Source: Oceanobacillus sp. FSL K6-2867 (GTDB taxonomy: Bacteria > Bacillota > Bacilli > Bacillales > Amphibacillaceae). Taken from it: 64,000 nucleotides of DNA. The notes under the pieces were generated by a model. The model was not told where the DNA came from, searched no databases, and worked only from the letters and a program-made list of their open reading frames with translations. The position numbers and the translations under genes were made by a program. The DNA lies in contig NZ_CP150144.1 in assembly GCF_037963145.1 (NCBI RefSeq), forward strand, positions 3,534,001 to 3,598,000, in the 5' to 3' direction. Positions 34,369 to 44,003 of the stretch are shown one piece after another (positions within the stretch are counted from its first letter, which is position 1; each line of letters begins with the position of its first letter).

Positions 34369-35154
34369 ATGGATAAAACATCAATTATTGGGATTATGTT
34401 AGGATTAATTGCAGTAGGAGTTGGGATGGTCCTTAAAGGAGTAAGTGTTGCAGCACTAATAAATCCTGCTGCAATATTAATCATTTTATTAGGGACAGTT
34501 GCTGCTGTAACAATTGCATTTCCAGCGAGTACACTTAAAAAGATACCTGCTTTAATTAGAATTTTATTTACAGAAACCAATAAAACAGATACAAAGGAAA
34601 TAGTTGAGATGTTCAGTAACTGGGCAGATCAGACACGCAAGGAAGGTATCTTATCATTGGAACAGCAGGTAAATGAAGTAGAAGACCCATTCCTGGCATC
34701 TGGATTACAGCTAGCGATTGATGGGCAATCACCGGATTTTATTAAAGATATTATGCTGGAAAAAATTAATGCGATGGAGCAACGGCATGAGGAGGGGGCA
34801 GCTGTATTTTCACAAGCTGGAACCTATGCACCAACACTTGGTGTGCTTGGTGCAGTTATAGGATTGATCGCAGCACTAGGTGATATGTCAAATATTGAAG
34901 CATTAGGCGCCGCAATTTCTGCCGCTTTTATTGCGACATTATTAGGAATTTTTACTGGCTATGTATTATGGCATCCGTTTGCAAATAAGCTAAGGGAAAA
35001 ATCCAAAAAAGAAGTAGTGCAAAAGGAAATTATGGTGGAAGGCATTCTCTCTATAACTACTGGTGATTCACAATTGATTGTACGTGAAAAGCTGGGTTCC
35101 TTGCTTTCAACAAAAGAATTAACTGCTATGAAGCAGGTGGATGTAAATGAGTAG
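34369..35154 (+). CDS. motA: Flagellar stator protein MotA
   Basis: 261-residue inner-membrane stator subunit that, with MotB, conducts ions and drives the flagellar rotor. The start MDKTSIIGIMLGLIAVGVGM and the hydrophobic pair near residues 5-25 and 33-50 are helices 1 and 2; the charged cytoplasmic loop (about 70-150) interacts with the switch. TYAPTLGVLGAVIGLIAALGDM and AISAAFIATLLGIFTGYVLWHPFANKLR form helices 3 and 4. It is closer to B. subtilis MotA than to MotP by remembered sequence. Its end overlaps the motB start by 8 bases. A SigD-like -10 lies upstream. Confidence 0.93.
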   Translation: MDKTSIIGIMLGLIAVGVGMVLKGVSVAALINPAAILIILLGTVAAVTIAFPASTLKKIPALIRILFTETNKTDTKEIVEMFSNWADQTRKEGILSLEQQVNEVEDPFLASGLQLAIDGQSPDFIKDIMLEKINAMEQRHEEGAAVFSQAGTYAPTLGVLGAVIGLIAALGDMSNIEALGAAISAAFIATLLGIFTGYVLWHPFANKLREKSKKEVVQKEIMVEGILSITTGDSQLIVREKLGSLLSTKELTAMKQVDVNE

Positions 35155-35932
35155 AAGAAAGAAACGCAAGCAATCACATATAGATGAATCATGGCTTTTA
35201 CCTTATTCTGATTTATTAACACTTCTAGTTGCTCTATTTATCGTGTTATTTGCGATGAGTGATATAAATGTGCAAAAATATGAACAGCTTTCAGGTGTAT
35301 TTCGTGATCAGTTTTCTGGTGGGGGCAATGGTATTCTTGAGAATCAAGAAACACCGGTTAAAACACCAGTAGATTCGGGCGAGATCGAAAAAGAAAATCA
35401 AGAAAATGCGAGTGAAGAAGAGATTGATGAAAGTGTTTCAGAGGGGGAAGGAGAACTTCTGCACCTTGAGGAGCTAAATTCTGCGATACAAAATTATATA
35501 TATGAAAATGACTTAACTGATGCGTTTGGAACAGAGCTGACAGATGAGGGGCTATTAGTAACAATCGTTAATGATGTATTTTTTGATTCAGGCAGTGCTG
35601 TGGTAAAAGATGGAGGAGTAACTGTAGCGCGAGAGGTTTCTGATTTGCTTCACACAGAACCCCCACATCAAATTGTTATTAGTGGACATGCAGACGATGT
35701 ACCAATTGGAGATTCCTTATTCGAATCGAATTGGGAGTTAAGTGTTACTCGTGCACTCAACTTCATGCGCTTAGTGCTGGAAAATGAAGCACTGGATCCA
35801 ACACTTTTCAGTGCAAAAGGTTTTGGGGAGTATAAACCAATTGTTCCGAATACAAGCAAAGAAAATAGAGCCAAAAACAGAAGGGTCGAAGTTTTGATAT
35901 TACCTAACTATGAGATCAATGTGGATAACTAA
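35147..35932 (+). CDS. motB: Flagellar stator protein MotB
   Basis: 261-residue stator subunit with one membrane helix and a peptidoglycan-binding OmpA domain. The helix reads LLPYSDLLTLLVALFIVLFAMS, with the ion-carrying Asp22. The residue six after it is Val, where B. subtilis MotB (as remembered) has Leu; differences here have been linked to ion choice, so Na+ use is possible but unproven. A flexible acidic linker spans about residues 55-115. The OmpA-like region includes FFDSGSAVV, ISGHADDVPIG and NRAKNRRVEVLIL. The overlap with motA implies coupled translation. A terminator follows at 35982. Confidence 0.93.
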   Translation: MSRRKKRKQSHIDESWLLPYSDLLTLLVALFIVLFAMSDINVQKYEQLSGVFRDQFSGGGNGILENQETPVKTPVDSGEIEKENQENASEEEIDESVSEGEGELLHLEELNSAIQNYIYENDLTDAFGTELTDEGLLVTIVNDVFFDSGSAVVKDGGVTVAREVSDLLHTEPPHQIVISGHADDVPIGDSLFESNWELSVTRALNFMRLVLENEALDPTLFSAKGFGEYKPIVPNTSKENRAKNRRVEVLILPNYEINVDN

Positions 35933-35981
35933 GTGCTAATAGGATTATATGGTATGCCAAGAATGATTAAATGGCTATCGT

Positions 35982-36010
35982 AGGAGCAGAATTTTATTCG
36001 GCTCCTTTTT
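35982..36010 (+). terminator. Terminator after motB
   Basis: GGAGC and GAAT pair with ATTC and GCTCC in a near-perfect stem, followed by TTTTT. Confidence 0.8.
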
Positions 36011-36040
36011 CATATTGATTAAAAAATATTGTAAATAACC

Positions 36041-36067
36041 TACAATTTCTTTCGTATTATCCGATAT
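36041..36067 (+). promoter_or_regulatory. SigD-like promoter of cheX
   Basis: TACA (36041-36044), exactly 15 bases, then TCCGATAT (36060-36067), 7 of 8 to the SigD -10 consensus. It is 79 bases before the cheX start. Confidence 0.6.
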
Positions 36068-36146
36068 AGATAAGGTATTAATCTTAAATAGTTCTTTTTG
36101 ACTAGTTTAAATAACTTGTTAAAAATGAAATAACAGGGGGTTCACA

Positions 36147-36608
36147 ATGGTAACAACAAAAGAAGAACGCAATCGTTCAGTCGTATTTTTATTAAATGGA
36201 ATGAATTCATCCCTGAAATCAATTATTCCTATTCCAAGTGAAATAGCAAAGCCAACTTTGGCAGGAGCAAGTTTATCTCTTCAATTTGGTGTTCTGATTG
36301 GATTTACAGGGGATGCAAAAGGAAAGTTAATTCTTTCAGGTGACCCATCTGTTTTTGCAGCAATAGGTGAGACAATGTTTGGAATGGCTGTTGAGGGAGA
36401 AATGCTAGCTTCTTTTAGTGGCGAGCTGGGAAATATGTTAGCTGGTAATCTATCTACAACGATTGTTCAGGATGGAATCAAAACAGATATTACTGCACCA
36501 ACTATTATGCAGGGATCCACTACTTTATCAGGCTATGAAAAAGCATTGCAGCTATCTGCAGACTTTGGAAAAACAGGGAAATTAGATATTTACTTGTTAC
36601 TGGATTGA
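36147..36608 (+). CDS. cheX: CheX-family chemotaxis phosphatase
   Basis: 153-residue cytoplasmic protein of the CheC/CheX/FliY phosphatase family, which removes the phosphate from CheY-P. The catalytic E-x-x-N motif occurs as GELGNMLAGN near residues 90-100, once only, which fits CheX (CheC usually has two). The beta-alpha fold around GKLILSGDPSVFAAIGETMFG is typical. It has its own SigD-like promoter and is followed 217 bases later by cheA, so it belongs to the chemotaxis group. The remembered family match, not a search, is the basis for the name. Confidence 0.85.
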   Translation: MVTTKEERNRSVVFLLNGMNSSLKSIIPIPSEIAKPTLAGASLSLQFGVLIGFTGDAKGKLILSGDPSVFAAIGETMFGMAVEGEMLASFSGELGNMLAGNLSTTIVQDGIKTDITAPTIMQGSTTLSGYEKALQLSADFGKTGKLDIYLLLD

Positions 36609-36678
36609 GGTTTTTAGCTTCAATCTTTCTTAATAAAAGACCATTCCTTGGTAAATTGCGAGATTCCAAAAATACTTC

Positions 36679-36705
36679 TTTATAAATCGTGATTTTTGTC
36701 GATAT
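36679..36705 (+). promoter_or_regulatory. SigD-like promoter of cheA
   Basis: GTCGATAT (36698-36705) matches 7 of 8 bases of the SigD -10; TTTA lies 15 bases upstream at 36679. It is 120 bases before the chosen cheA start. Confidence 0.5.
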
Positions 36706-36825
36706 AAAAGATAGGAACTTTAACCTACATAGAAATGATAAATGTACAGCAATTAATGATTCTTATAATTATGTTAGGATTGACAACATTAAATGGACAA
36801 AATGCAAATGGAAAGGAAATGCTTT

Positions 36826-38844
36826 ATGGATACGGATCAATATTTAGAAGTATTTTTGGAAGAAAGCCGAGAGCATTTACAGGCTGTGAATGATAGTATT
36901 CTTCAATTAGAAAAGCAACCTGATGATTTGAATCTGGTAAATGAAATTTTCCGATCTGCACATACATTAAAAGGTATGGCTGCAACAATGGGATATGAAG
37001 ATATTGCATCGCTTACCCATAAAATGGAAAATGTATTAGATATGATTCGCAACCATGAATTGAATGTGACGACGGATATAATTGATGTCATCTTTTTAGC
37101 AATTGATGCTCTCGAGGATATGGTTGGTTCCATCCAAGAGGGGAACGATGGAAAGAAAGATGTTTCCGAATTAGTTCAGCGTTTGGATCAAATAGAGAAC
37201 GGCAAACAAGCTATGCAAACAGAGCAATATGCAACAGCAGTAGAAGTAAACACAGTTCAAACAGACATGGTTGGACTTGATGAATTCCAAGTTACAATTG
37301 TTGAACAAGCAAAAGACCAAGGGTTTTCTCCATATCAGATAACAGTTGAATTAACAAATGAGTGTATTTTAAAAGGCGCACGTGCCTATATGGTTTTTGA
37401 ATCATTAGAAGACCATGGTGAAATTATTCATACCGATCCAACTGTTGAAGAGATTGAGGAAGGAAATTTTGGACAAAGCTTTTCGATGATATTTTTATCA
37501 ACCGTGGATCCAGAAATGGTAAAAGAAATTATTAGCGACGTATCAGAAGTGAAGCACGTAGAAATGGAGAGCTTGATTACAACTGTTTCTGAAGAGCATC
37601 GGGAAGAATCAGTTCCAGAAGGACAAGCTCCCGAAGCGAAACAAGAGGCGGCAACTGCTGAGAAGAGTGCTCCAGCTGCAGCGAACCATGCTTCTAAAAC
37701 GATTCGTGTAAACTTGGAAAAAATAGATAATCTATTGAATTTATTTGAAGAGGTTGTCATCGATCGAAGCAGATTAGAGGTAATTGCTGAAGATATGAAT
37801 AACCAGCAGCTAACGGACACAGTTGAGCATATTAGTCGGGTATCAAGTGATATGCAAAGCCTTATTCTAGCGATGCGAATGGTGCCGATTGACCAAGTAT
37901 TTAATCGTTTCCCTCGAATGATTCGCGGGCTTGCAAAGGATTTAGGGAAGCATATTGATTTGGAGATTATTGGAGCCGATACAGAGCTTGATCGTACGGT
38001 AATAGATGAGATTGGTGATCCCTTAGTTCATTTAATCCGTAATTCAGTCGATCATGGTATTGAACTGCCGGAAGTGCGAAAGCAAGCAGGAAAATCAGAA
38101 GAAGGGAAGCTGACACTCAGAGCTTTCCATAGTGGCAACCATGTTTTCATTGAAATTGAAGATGATGGTGCTGGTATTAATCATGAAAAAGTTAAGAATA
38201 AGGCAATTGAAAATGGGATTATTACACGGGCTGAAGCAGATATGCTGACAAAAGATGAAGTTGCTAATTTGATTCTTTCATCTGGTTTTAGCACAGCTGA
38301 TAAAGTATCTGATATTTCTGGTCGTGGTGTTGGTTTAGATGTAGTGAAAAATAAAATTGAATCATTAGGTGGTCAAATTGCAATTGAATCACAGCCTGGT
38401 AAAGGAAGTATATTTTCAATTCAATTACCGCTTACACTATCAATTATTTCAACGCTGCTTGTAGATGTCCAAAAGGAAATCTATGCAATTCCGCTTTCTT
38501 CGATCATAGAAACAGTTATCTTGGAAAAAGATCAAATGATGTTTGCACACGGAAAAAAGGTTATGGATTTCCGTGGAAAAGTAGTTCCACTTGTTTCATT
38601 AGCGACCGTTTTTGATGTTCCACAACAAGAGCAGGCAGAAACGAAGGAGCACTCGGTTGTTATTGTGAAAAAAGGAGAAAAGCTAACCGGGCTTATTGTT
38701 GATTCCTTTATTGGTCAACAAGAGGTTGTATTAAAATCTCTAGGTAATTATTTAAGAGATGTATTCGCTATATCTGGTGCAACAATTCTAGGAAACGGTG
38801 AAGTTGCTCTAATTATTGATCCGAATGAATTGATGCCTAAGTAG
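36826..38844 (+). CDS. cheA: Chemotaxis histidine kinase CheA
   Basis: 672-residue cytoplasmic sensor kinase that autophosphorylates and passes phosphate to CheY and CheB. The Hpt domain (1-105) has the phospho-His46 in FRSAHTLKGMAATMGYED. A P2 region follows (about 155-255), then an Ala/Glu-rich linker. The dimerisation helices start IRVNLEKIDNLLNLFEEVVIDRS, the ATPase domain has HLIRNSVDHGIELP, DDGAG and SDISGRGVGLDVV, and the C-terminal CheW-like domain covers about 540-672. ATG 36826 matches the Bacillus start MDxxQYLxVF and has AAAGGAA upstream; the frame is open from 36793. cheW follows after 15 bases. Confidence 0.95.
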   Translation: MDTDQYLEVFLEESREHLQAVNDSILQLEKQPDDLNLVNEIFRSAHTLKGMAATMGYEDIASLTHKMENVLDMIRNHELNVTTDIIDVIFLAIDALEDMVGSIQEGNDGKKDVSELVQRLDQIENGKQAMQTEQYATAVEVNTVQTDMVGLDEFQVTIVEQAKDQGFSPYQITVELTNECILKGARAYMVFESLEDHGEIIHTDPTVEEIEEGNFGQSFSMIFLSTVDPEMVKEIISDVSEVKHVEMESLITTVSEEHREESVPEGQAPEAKQEAATAEKSAPAAANHASKTIRVNLEKIDNLLNLFEEVVIDRSRLEVIAEDMNNQQLTDTVEHISRVSSDMQSLILAMRMVPIDQVFNRFPRMIRGLAKDLGKHIDLEIIGADTELDRTVIDEIGDPLVHLIRNSVDHGIELPEVRKQAGKSEEGKLTLRAFHSGNHVFIEIEDDGAGINHEKVKNKAIENGIITRAEADMLTKDEVANLILSSGFSTADKVSDISGRGVGLDVVKNKIESLGGQIAIESQPGKGSIFSIQLPLTLSIISTLLVDVQKEIYAIPLSSIIETVILEKDQMMFAHGKKVMDFRGKVVPLVSLATVFDVPQQEQAETKEHSVVIVKKGEKLTGLIVDSFIGQQEVVLKSLGNYLRDVFAISGATILGNGEVALIIDPNELMPK

Positions 38845-38859
38845 AGTGGAGGAAATTAA

Positions 38860-39327
38860 ATGGCTGAAGTAACTAAGTATATTGTATTTAAACTAAACGA
38901 TCAATCCTTTGGTGTTGCAGTGCAGCAGATTATTTCTATTGAAAGACTACAGGAAATAACAGCGATTCCGCGAACCTCGGAATTTATTAAAGGAGTTACC
39001 GAATTGCGTGGTGAAACAACTCCGATCATTGATTTAAAGGAACGATTAATGCTTGCAGAGTCTGATACCACAAATGATACCCGTATTTTAGTTGTTTCGA
39101 TTCAAGGAATGCAAATCGGATTAATTGTTGATGCTGCAACAGAAGTAGTGGACATTGACGAGAATCAGATTCAAGCAGCACCAAAACTGATAGCTGGAAT
39201 TCAGGAAACGTTTTTAAAGGGTGTTGCAAAGGTTGATAAGCATCTGCTTATTTTACTGGATCTCGACCGTATTGTTGATCTCAATGAAACCAATGAGCTA
39301 GAAGAAGCGATAAAGGAAGAAAACTAA
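38860..39327 (+). CDS. cheW: Chemotaxis coupling protein CheW
   Basis: 155-residue coupling protein linking chemoreceptors to CheA. The CheW SH3-like domain starts YIVFKLNDQSFGVAVQQIISIERLQEITAIPRT, with FIKGVTELRGETTPIIDLKERL and GLIVDAATEVVDIDENQI, the usual receptor-contact region. It is 15 bases downstream of cheA and ahead of a convincing terminator, so cheA and cheW form a unit. An acidic tail ends the protein. Confidence 0.95.
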   Translation: MAEVTKYIVFKLNDQSFGVAVQQIISIERLQEITAIPRTSEFIKGVTELRGETTPIIDLKERLMLAESDTTNDTRILVVSIQGMQIGLIVDAATEVVDIDENQIQAAPKLIAGIQETFLKGVAKVDKHLLILLDLDRIVDLNETNELEEAIKEEN

Positions 39328-39336
39328 ACATAATTA

Positions 39337-39374
39337 AGAGGACTGCGCTTGATTTGAATGCAGTCCTCTATTAC
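39337..39374 (+). terminator. Terminator between cheW and gntP
   Basis: AGAGGACTGC pairs with GCAGTCCTCT around a 13-base loop. It ends adjacent to the stop of the convergent gntP gene and can serve both directions. Confidence 0.85.
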
Positions 39375-39375
39375 T

Positions 39376-40716
39376 TTAGAAGAATAATAGGTCTAATAGT
39401 AATACGACAGCTAACCCAACAATGGATGTTGTGAAAAGTAATAAACCCCATGTTTTGAATGTATCTTTAATAGATAAGTTAAAGTACTCTTTAAATAACC
39501 AGAAGGATGCATCATTCACATGTGTAATCGTATTACTGCCGGCTGCAGTTGCTAATACCATTAAGACAGGGTTTACATCAAAGGTTGTAATCAAAGGTCC
39601 TACAATTCCAGCAGCCGTGATTGCCGACACAACACCAGTACCTGTTGCAATACGAATTAATGCTGTGATAAACCATGCCATAATTAATGGAGACACAACC
39701 GTGTTTTCCATCATCCCAGCAATGTAATCGCCTACACCTGAGTCAAGTATAATCTCTTTAAATGCCCCACCAGCCCCAACAATAAAGATAATCATAGCAA
39801 TCCCTTTAATAGCACCGGAGAAGGAATCCATTACTTCATTCATTGTACGTCCTCTGCGCAGACCAAAAACATAAATCGCAATTAATACGGCAAGCAGCAG
39901 ACTTGTTTCCGCGCTGCCCAGGAAGTTAATTAGATCATGAAAAAATGTACCTTCATTAATAAACATATTAATAATGGTGGCAGCAGAAATCATAATCGCT
40001 GGAATTAATGGGATGATGACACTTGTTGCAAATCCTGGCATTTCATCGTCAGTAAATTCCTTAGGTTTTTCTAATAGTGGTGGAACAGGACGATCCAAAT
40101 TTTTCATGAGTCTTGGCAGAATAATCCCGGCTGCAATAACTGCTGGAATAAACACGACAATTCCAAGCATATAGACCATTCCCATATCAGCACCATAAGC
40201 TTCAACCAATGCTGTTGGCCCTGGCTGTGGAGGAAATAGACTATGAGATAACGTTGTAGCCGCTACCATTGTAATACCAAGTTTCATATATGGCACCTTA
40301 GCTTCGATTGCGATGCTGATTACGAGAGGGGCAAGTATAATAAATGCAACCTCATAGAATACAGATATACCAAAGATAGCACCAACAATAATAAGAGCCC
40401 ATTGAACATTTTTTACGCCAAATTTATTTAATAGAGTAGATGCAATACGTTGTGCTGCACCAGAATCAACCATTAGCTTACCGAGAACAGCACCGAACCC
40501 AATGATTAATGCCAAGCTTCCAAGCGTACTTCCTAAACCAGCTTTGATGGTATCGATAATCGAAGTAAGCTGCATGCCATTTAAAAGTCCAACTAATATT
40601 GCTGAAATAATTAAAGCTAGTACACTATTTAGCTTTACTTTCATATTTAAAAATAATAGTAAAGCAACGCCGAGCACAAGTGAGATAATCGGCAAGTTAT
40701 TCATTATCCAATCCAT
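39376..40716 (-). CDS. Gluconate permease, GntP family
   Basis: 446-residue membrane transporter with about 12 helices, of the GntP gluconate:H+ symporter family. Blocks typical for the family are GFGAVLGKLMVDSGAAQRIA, HSLFPPQPGPTALVEAYGAD, GTGVVSAITAAGIVGP and GSNTITHVNDASFWLFKEY. ATG 40716 is chosen because AGGAGGAAA lies 6 bases upstream and the membrane domain starts there; the frame is open to 40785. No gluconate kinase, dehydrogenase or regulator is adjacent, so the carried sugar acid is uncertain. Confidence 0.9.
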   Translation of the reverse strand: MDWIMNNLPIISLVLGVALLLFLNMKVKLNSVLALIISAILVGLLNGMQLTSIIDTIKAGLGSTLGSLALIIGFGAVLGKLMVDSGAAQRIASTLLNKFGVKNVQWALIIVGAIFGISVFYEVAFIILAPLVISIAIEAKVPYMKLGITMVAATTLSHSLFPPQPGPTALVEAYGADMGMVYMLGIVVFIPAVIAAGIILPRLMKNLDRPVPPLLEKPKEFTDDEMPGFATSVIIPLIPAIMISAATIINMFINEGTFFHDLINFLGSAETSLLLAVLIAIYVFGLRRGRTMNEVMDSFSGAIKGIAMIIFIVGAGGAFKEIILDSGVGDYIAGMMENTVVSPLIMAWFITALIRIATGTGVVSAITAAGIVGPLITTFDVNPVLMVLATAAGSNTITHVNDASFWLFKEYFNLSIKDTFKTWGLLLFTTSIVGLAVVLLLDLLFF

Positions 40717-40976
40717 GCTATTTCCTCCTAAGTTTATTAATCCGCTTACAATTAGCAGATTAGATATAGATATGCTATTTTTCAAAATAATAACGCTCTC
40801 ATTAATTTGTTTACTAAACCAACTAATGATGTTATAGTATAAAACTTTCTGCTAATAGTCAATGTAATATGAAGAAGAAGTATAGTTCAGAATTCATAGA
40901 ATAAGAGGATGAACAATTACTAGACCTTTTTGAAGCCGATGATGAAAGGCTTATTACATATACGGGTAATAAGACC

Positions 40977-41309
40977 TTATTTTTTGCTGCTTTCATCATC
41001 ATTTTCAACTACATGCTTAAGAATTGATAATTTGTTTGTCCAAAATTGTTCATAATATGCTAACCATTGTTTTACTTCTGTAAGCGGTTCTGACCGCAAT
41101 TGATAAATCTTTTCTCTGCCTATCTTTTCACCAGTTACTAAACGGGCCTCAGAGAGTACGTGAAGGTGTTTGGCAATAGCCGTGCGACTAACGGGAAATT
41201 GTGATGCTATTTCTGAGATTGCTAGCTTTTTGGTTGAGAGCAAACGAAGAATTTCTCTTCTTGTTGGGTCGGAAATGGCTTGAAATACATCATATTTTAG
41301 TGTTGCCAC
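40977..41309 (-). CDS. ArsR-family HTH regulator
   Basis: 110-residue winged-helix DNA-binding protein. The helix-turn-helix reads DPTRREILRLLSTKKLAISEIASQFPVSRTAIAKHLHVLSEARLV, typical ArsR; no metal-binding Cys cluster is visible. It starts at GTG 41309, immediately after the stop of the SRPBCC gene at 41310-41312, so it is translated as the second gene of that pair. ArsR/SRPBCC pairs are common in Bacilli, with the regulator usually first; the order here is reversed. The ligand is unknown. Confidence 0.87.
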   Translation of the reverse strand: MATLKYDVFQAISDPTRREILRLLSTKKLAISEIASQFPVSRTAIAKHLHVLSEARLVTGEKIGREKIYQLRSEPLTEVKQWLAYYEQFWTNKLSILKHVVENDDESSKK

Positions 41310-41729
41310 TTATGCTTCAGTAACCTTTCGAAGCTTGTTATGAATAATATTCGACCAGCCATTATTCATCCTTTCACGAATGATAGAGCTTTTCTCGTTT
41401 GCTTTAGAAATAATGGTATCTTCCGTTTTCCAACCACTATGTATAAGTATAAATTCCGTTTTTCCGCCTAAGTCTTTTAATAAAAAGGAAATAGTCCAGC
41501 CTTCTGTGTCCCATGAAAAAATTATTTTGTTTGGCTTATCCACTTCCAGAACTTTACATGGGGATGGACCAAATGGAGATTGTAAGTGAAATTCATGACC
41601 GGCAACAGGTTCAAAATCATTCGGCATAAACCATGACGCAATACTTTCTGATGTTGATACAGTATCCCATACTTTTTGTATCGAAGCATTTATAATGACG
41701 GTTTGTTTAATATCTTGTAAGTTTTCCAT
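41310..41729 (-). CDS. SRPBCC-domain protein (AHSA1/START-like)
   Basis: 139-residue protein of the SRPBCC (Bet v1/AHSA1) fold. It starts [34 protein letters not shown] and continues with [39 protein letters not shown], a typical helix-grip hydrophobic pocket. Members bind lipophilic ligands or serve as co-chaperone-like proteins; the ligand here is unknown. ATG 41729 has GAAGGAG about 8 bases upstream; the frame is open to 41753. It is the first gene of a two-gene unit with the ArsR regulator. Confidence 0.85.
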   Translation of the reverse strand: MENLQDIKQTVIINASIQKVWDTVSTSESIASWFMPNDFEPVAGHEFHLQSPFGPSPCKVLEVDKPNKIIFSWDTEGWTISFLLKDLGGKTEFILIHSGWKTEDTIISKANEKSSIIRERMNNGWSNIIHNKLRKVTEA

Positions 41730-41965
41730 TTTAATTGCTCCTTCAAATAACACCTTTTGGTTTCATTTGAACTATATAGCACCAATAGTTTTCATGTCAA
41801 GTCATTATATATAAATCTTTTGCACTATCAAAACTGTTATTTCCTAGGAAATACTGTGTATGGCATACATGATAATCGAAATATATTTTTTAATTTTTGC
41901 ATAAATTGTGCTATAGTAATAGTTAAAACTGCTAGCATAATTAAATACATAGGAAGTGTAGTGTA

Positions 41966-43186
41966 ATGAATACACAAAAATACCATATGAAAGATTACTA
42001 TTTTTGGAAAATATCTTTAAGCTTAGCGTTTGCATCTTTTTTTGTTTTTGCCAGCATTTATATTGTACAGCCGCTTTTACCGTTGTATGTCAGGGAGTTC
42101 AATGTATCCGTATCAGAAGTGACGCTAACCTTATCAATGACGATTGTTGGTTTGATAATTGGTTTAATCATCCTTGGTTTTTTCTCCGACCGAATTGGAA
42201 GAGTGGCTATTATTAAGTATTCATTAATCGGATCAGTTTTTCCTTTCCTTTTAATTCCCATGTTGGATTCATTTTATCTTTTTGTGCTATTACGATTTAT
42301 TCAAGGCTTTGCACTAGCTGGATTACCTGCAGCATCACTTGCTTATTTAAACGAGGAAATAGAGCGTTCCAGTGTCGGAATTGCAACGGCATTGTACATA
42401 GCCAGCAATGCGCTTGGCGGGATGGCTGGAAGGGTTTTGGCTGGTTATTTAACAGATAAATATGCTTGGGAAACTGTATTTTATATATTTGCAGGCGGGG
42501 GGTTATTGATAGTAGCACTCGTTTTTATTTTTTTGCCAAAGTCACGATTCTTTAAACCGAGCAATCTATCATTTCGAAAAGACATTGAAGGAATGATTTT
42601 TCATTTGAAAAATCCAACAATTATTATGATTATAGGTATGGGGGTTATACTTCAGCTTTCATTTACATCTATATGGACGTATTTGCCGTTTCATCTGGAA
42701 TCAGAACCTTTCTCGCTTTCAACAAAAGCAATTTCTTACACCTTTTTTGCCTATGGATTTGGAGTAGTAGGAGCACCGATTGCGGGCTGGCTGGCGGGAG
42801 GGATGGGGTTTAATATCGTTCGTATCACAGGAATTCTTGTCCTGTCCGCTGGTATTTTAATGACATTCAGTTTATCCTTGCCAATGATCGTAATTGGCTT
42901 ATGCGTATCCTGTCTGGGTTTTTTTACTGCGCATTCGTTAACAGCTACCTTTGTCGCGGAAGAGGCTGCACATCATAAAGGTGGTGCATCGAGCCTGTAT
43001 TTAGTGGCATATTATGTTGGTGTTACGTTTGGAAGTTCTGCAGTCGGACCACTTTGGAATATAGCAGGATGGAATGCAATTGTATGGATAGCTGGAATGC
43101 TGCCAGTTGCCTATTTAATTTTAATAACTCTCATACAGAAAAAAGTAAGAAAAACAGAGTTGCATATAAAGCGGAATGAAACTTAA
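41966..43186 (+). CDS. MFS transporter (YybF-like)
   Basis: 406-residue major facilitator with 12 helices. The loop 2-3 motif is GFFSDRIGRVAIIKYSLIG, corresponding to the MFS G-x-x-x-D-R-x-G-R signature, and LRFIQGFALAGLPAASLAYLNEE is the helix 4 region. It probably exports drugs or small metabolites; members of this type in B. subtilis include YybF, but no substrate can be assigned. The ATG has an AGGAAG site upstream. It stands alone and is divergent from the SRPBCC gene. Confidence 0.87.
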   Translation: MNTQKYHMKDYYFWKISLSLAFASFFVFASIYIVQPLLPLYVREFNVSVSEVTLTLSMTIVGLIIGLIILGFFSDRIGRVAIIKYSLIGSVFPFLLIPMLDSFYLFVLLRFIQGFALAGLPAASLAYLNEEIERSSVGIATALYIASNALGGMAGRVLAGYLTDKYAWETVFYIFAGGGLLIVALVFIFLPKSRFFKPSNLSFRKDIEGMIFHLKNPTIIMIIGMGVILQLSFTSIWTYLPFHLESEPFSLSTKAISYTFFAYGFGVVGAPIAGWLAGGMGFNIVRITGILVLSAGILMTFSLSLPMIVIGLCVSCLGFFTAHSLTATFVAEEAAHHKGGASSLYLVAYYVGVTFGSSAVGPLWNIAGWNAIVWIAGMLPVAYLILITLIQKKVRKTELHIKRNET

Positions 43187-43409
43187 AAAGGCTGAAGCAA
43201 AAGTATTTTAATCATATAAAGTAAGAACATGGTTATGAAAAAATATTTCCGAAATATATTCCATAAATTATAAAATGAATGAACAAGAAGTAAACACATA
43301 GAAATCGAGAATATATTTTTAAAATAAAATAAAAAGCTAGTTTATCAAATGTTTTTGATAGTTATCATATAATAAGATTTAGATGTTATGAAGGAGTTGC
43401 AGTTATAGG

Positions 43410-44003
43410 ATGAAATTATTATTGACAGGATTTGAACCTTTTTTAAATAACAAAACCAACCCTACAGAAATGATCGTAAATGAATTACATGGTCAATTCA
43501 TCAATGATTACCAAATTATTGGAGAAATTTTACGAGTTGAATTTAATATATCTGGAAAACAATTCATTAAGCTGTTAAAAAAGCATGAGCCAGATGCAAT
43601 TATTTCACTTGGATTGGCAGCCGGACGCGATCGAATTACTCCAGAGCGGATTGCAATTAATTGTAATGATGGCCCTGTTGATAATCTTGGATATAAGCCG
43701 AATGGAGAAAGAATCTTTGAGCATGGTCCAGATGGTTATTTTAGTAAGCTGCCAATCTATGAAATAGTAGAATCATTAAAAAAACATGGATTACCAGCAA
43801 AAATATCAAATACAGCAGGTGCTTATCTTTGTAATAATATCATGTATCATGGTTTACATTATTTTGAGGAGAATGGACGAAAAGTGCCTTCTGGCTTTAT
43901 TCATATACCAGCATCTCATCAGTTAGCGGTGGAAAGAGATATACCAAGCTGGTCTGATGCTGATTTAATAAAAGGAATCCAAATCGCAATTGCTTGTTTA
44001 TGA
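43410..44003 (+). CDS. pcp: Pyrrolidone-carboxylate peptidase
   Basis: 197-residue cytoplasmic cysteine peptidase (family C15) that removes N-terminal pyroglutamate. The catalytic residues appear in the right order: Glu in RITPERIAIN, Cys in NTAGAYLCNNIMY and His in GFIHIPASH. The start MKLLLTGFEPFLNNKTNPTE is the usual family N-terminus. The length is slightly below the common 215. No partner genes adjoin; the ribosome site is AAGGAG. Confidence 0.95.
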   Translation: MKLLLTGFEPFLNNKTNPTEMIVNELHGQFINDYQIIGEILRVEFNISGKQFIKLLKKHEPDAIISLGLAAGRDRITPERIAINCNDGPVDNLGYKPNGERIFEHGPDGYFSKLPIYEIVESLKKHGLPAKISNTAGAYLCNNIMYHGLHYFEENGRKVPSGFIHIPASHQLAVERDIPSWSDADLIKGIQIAIACL

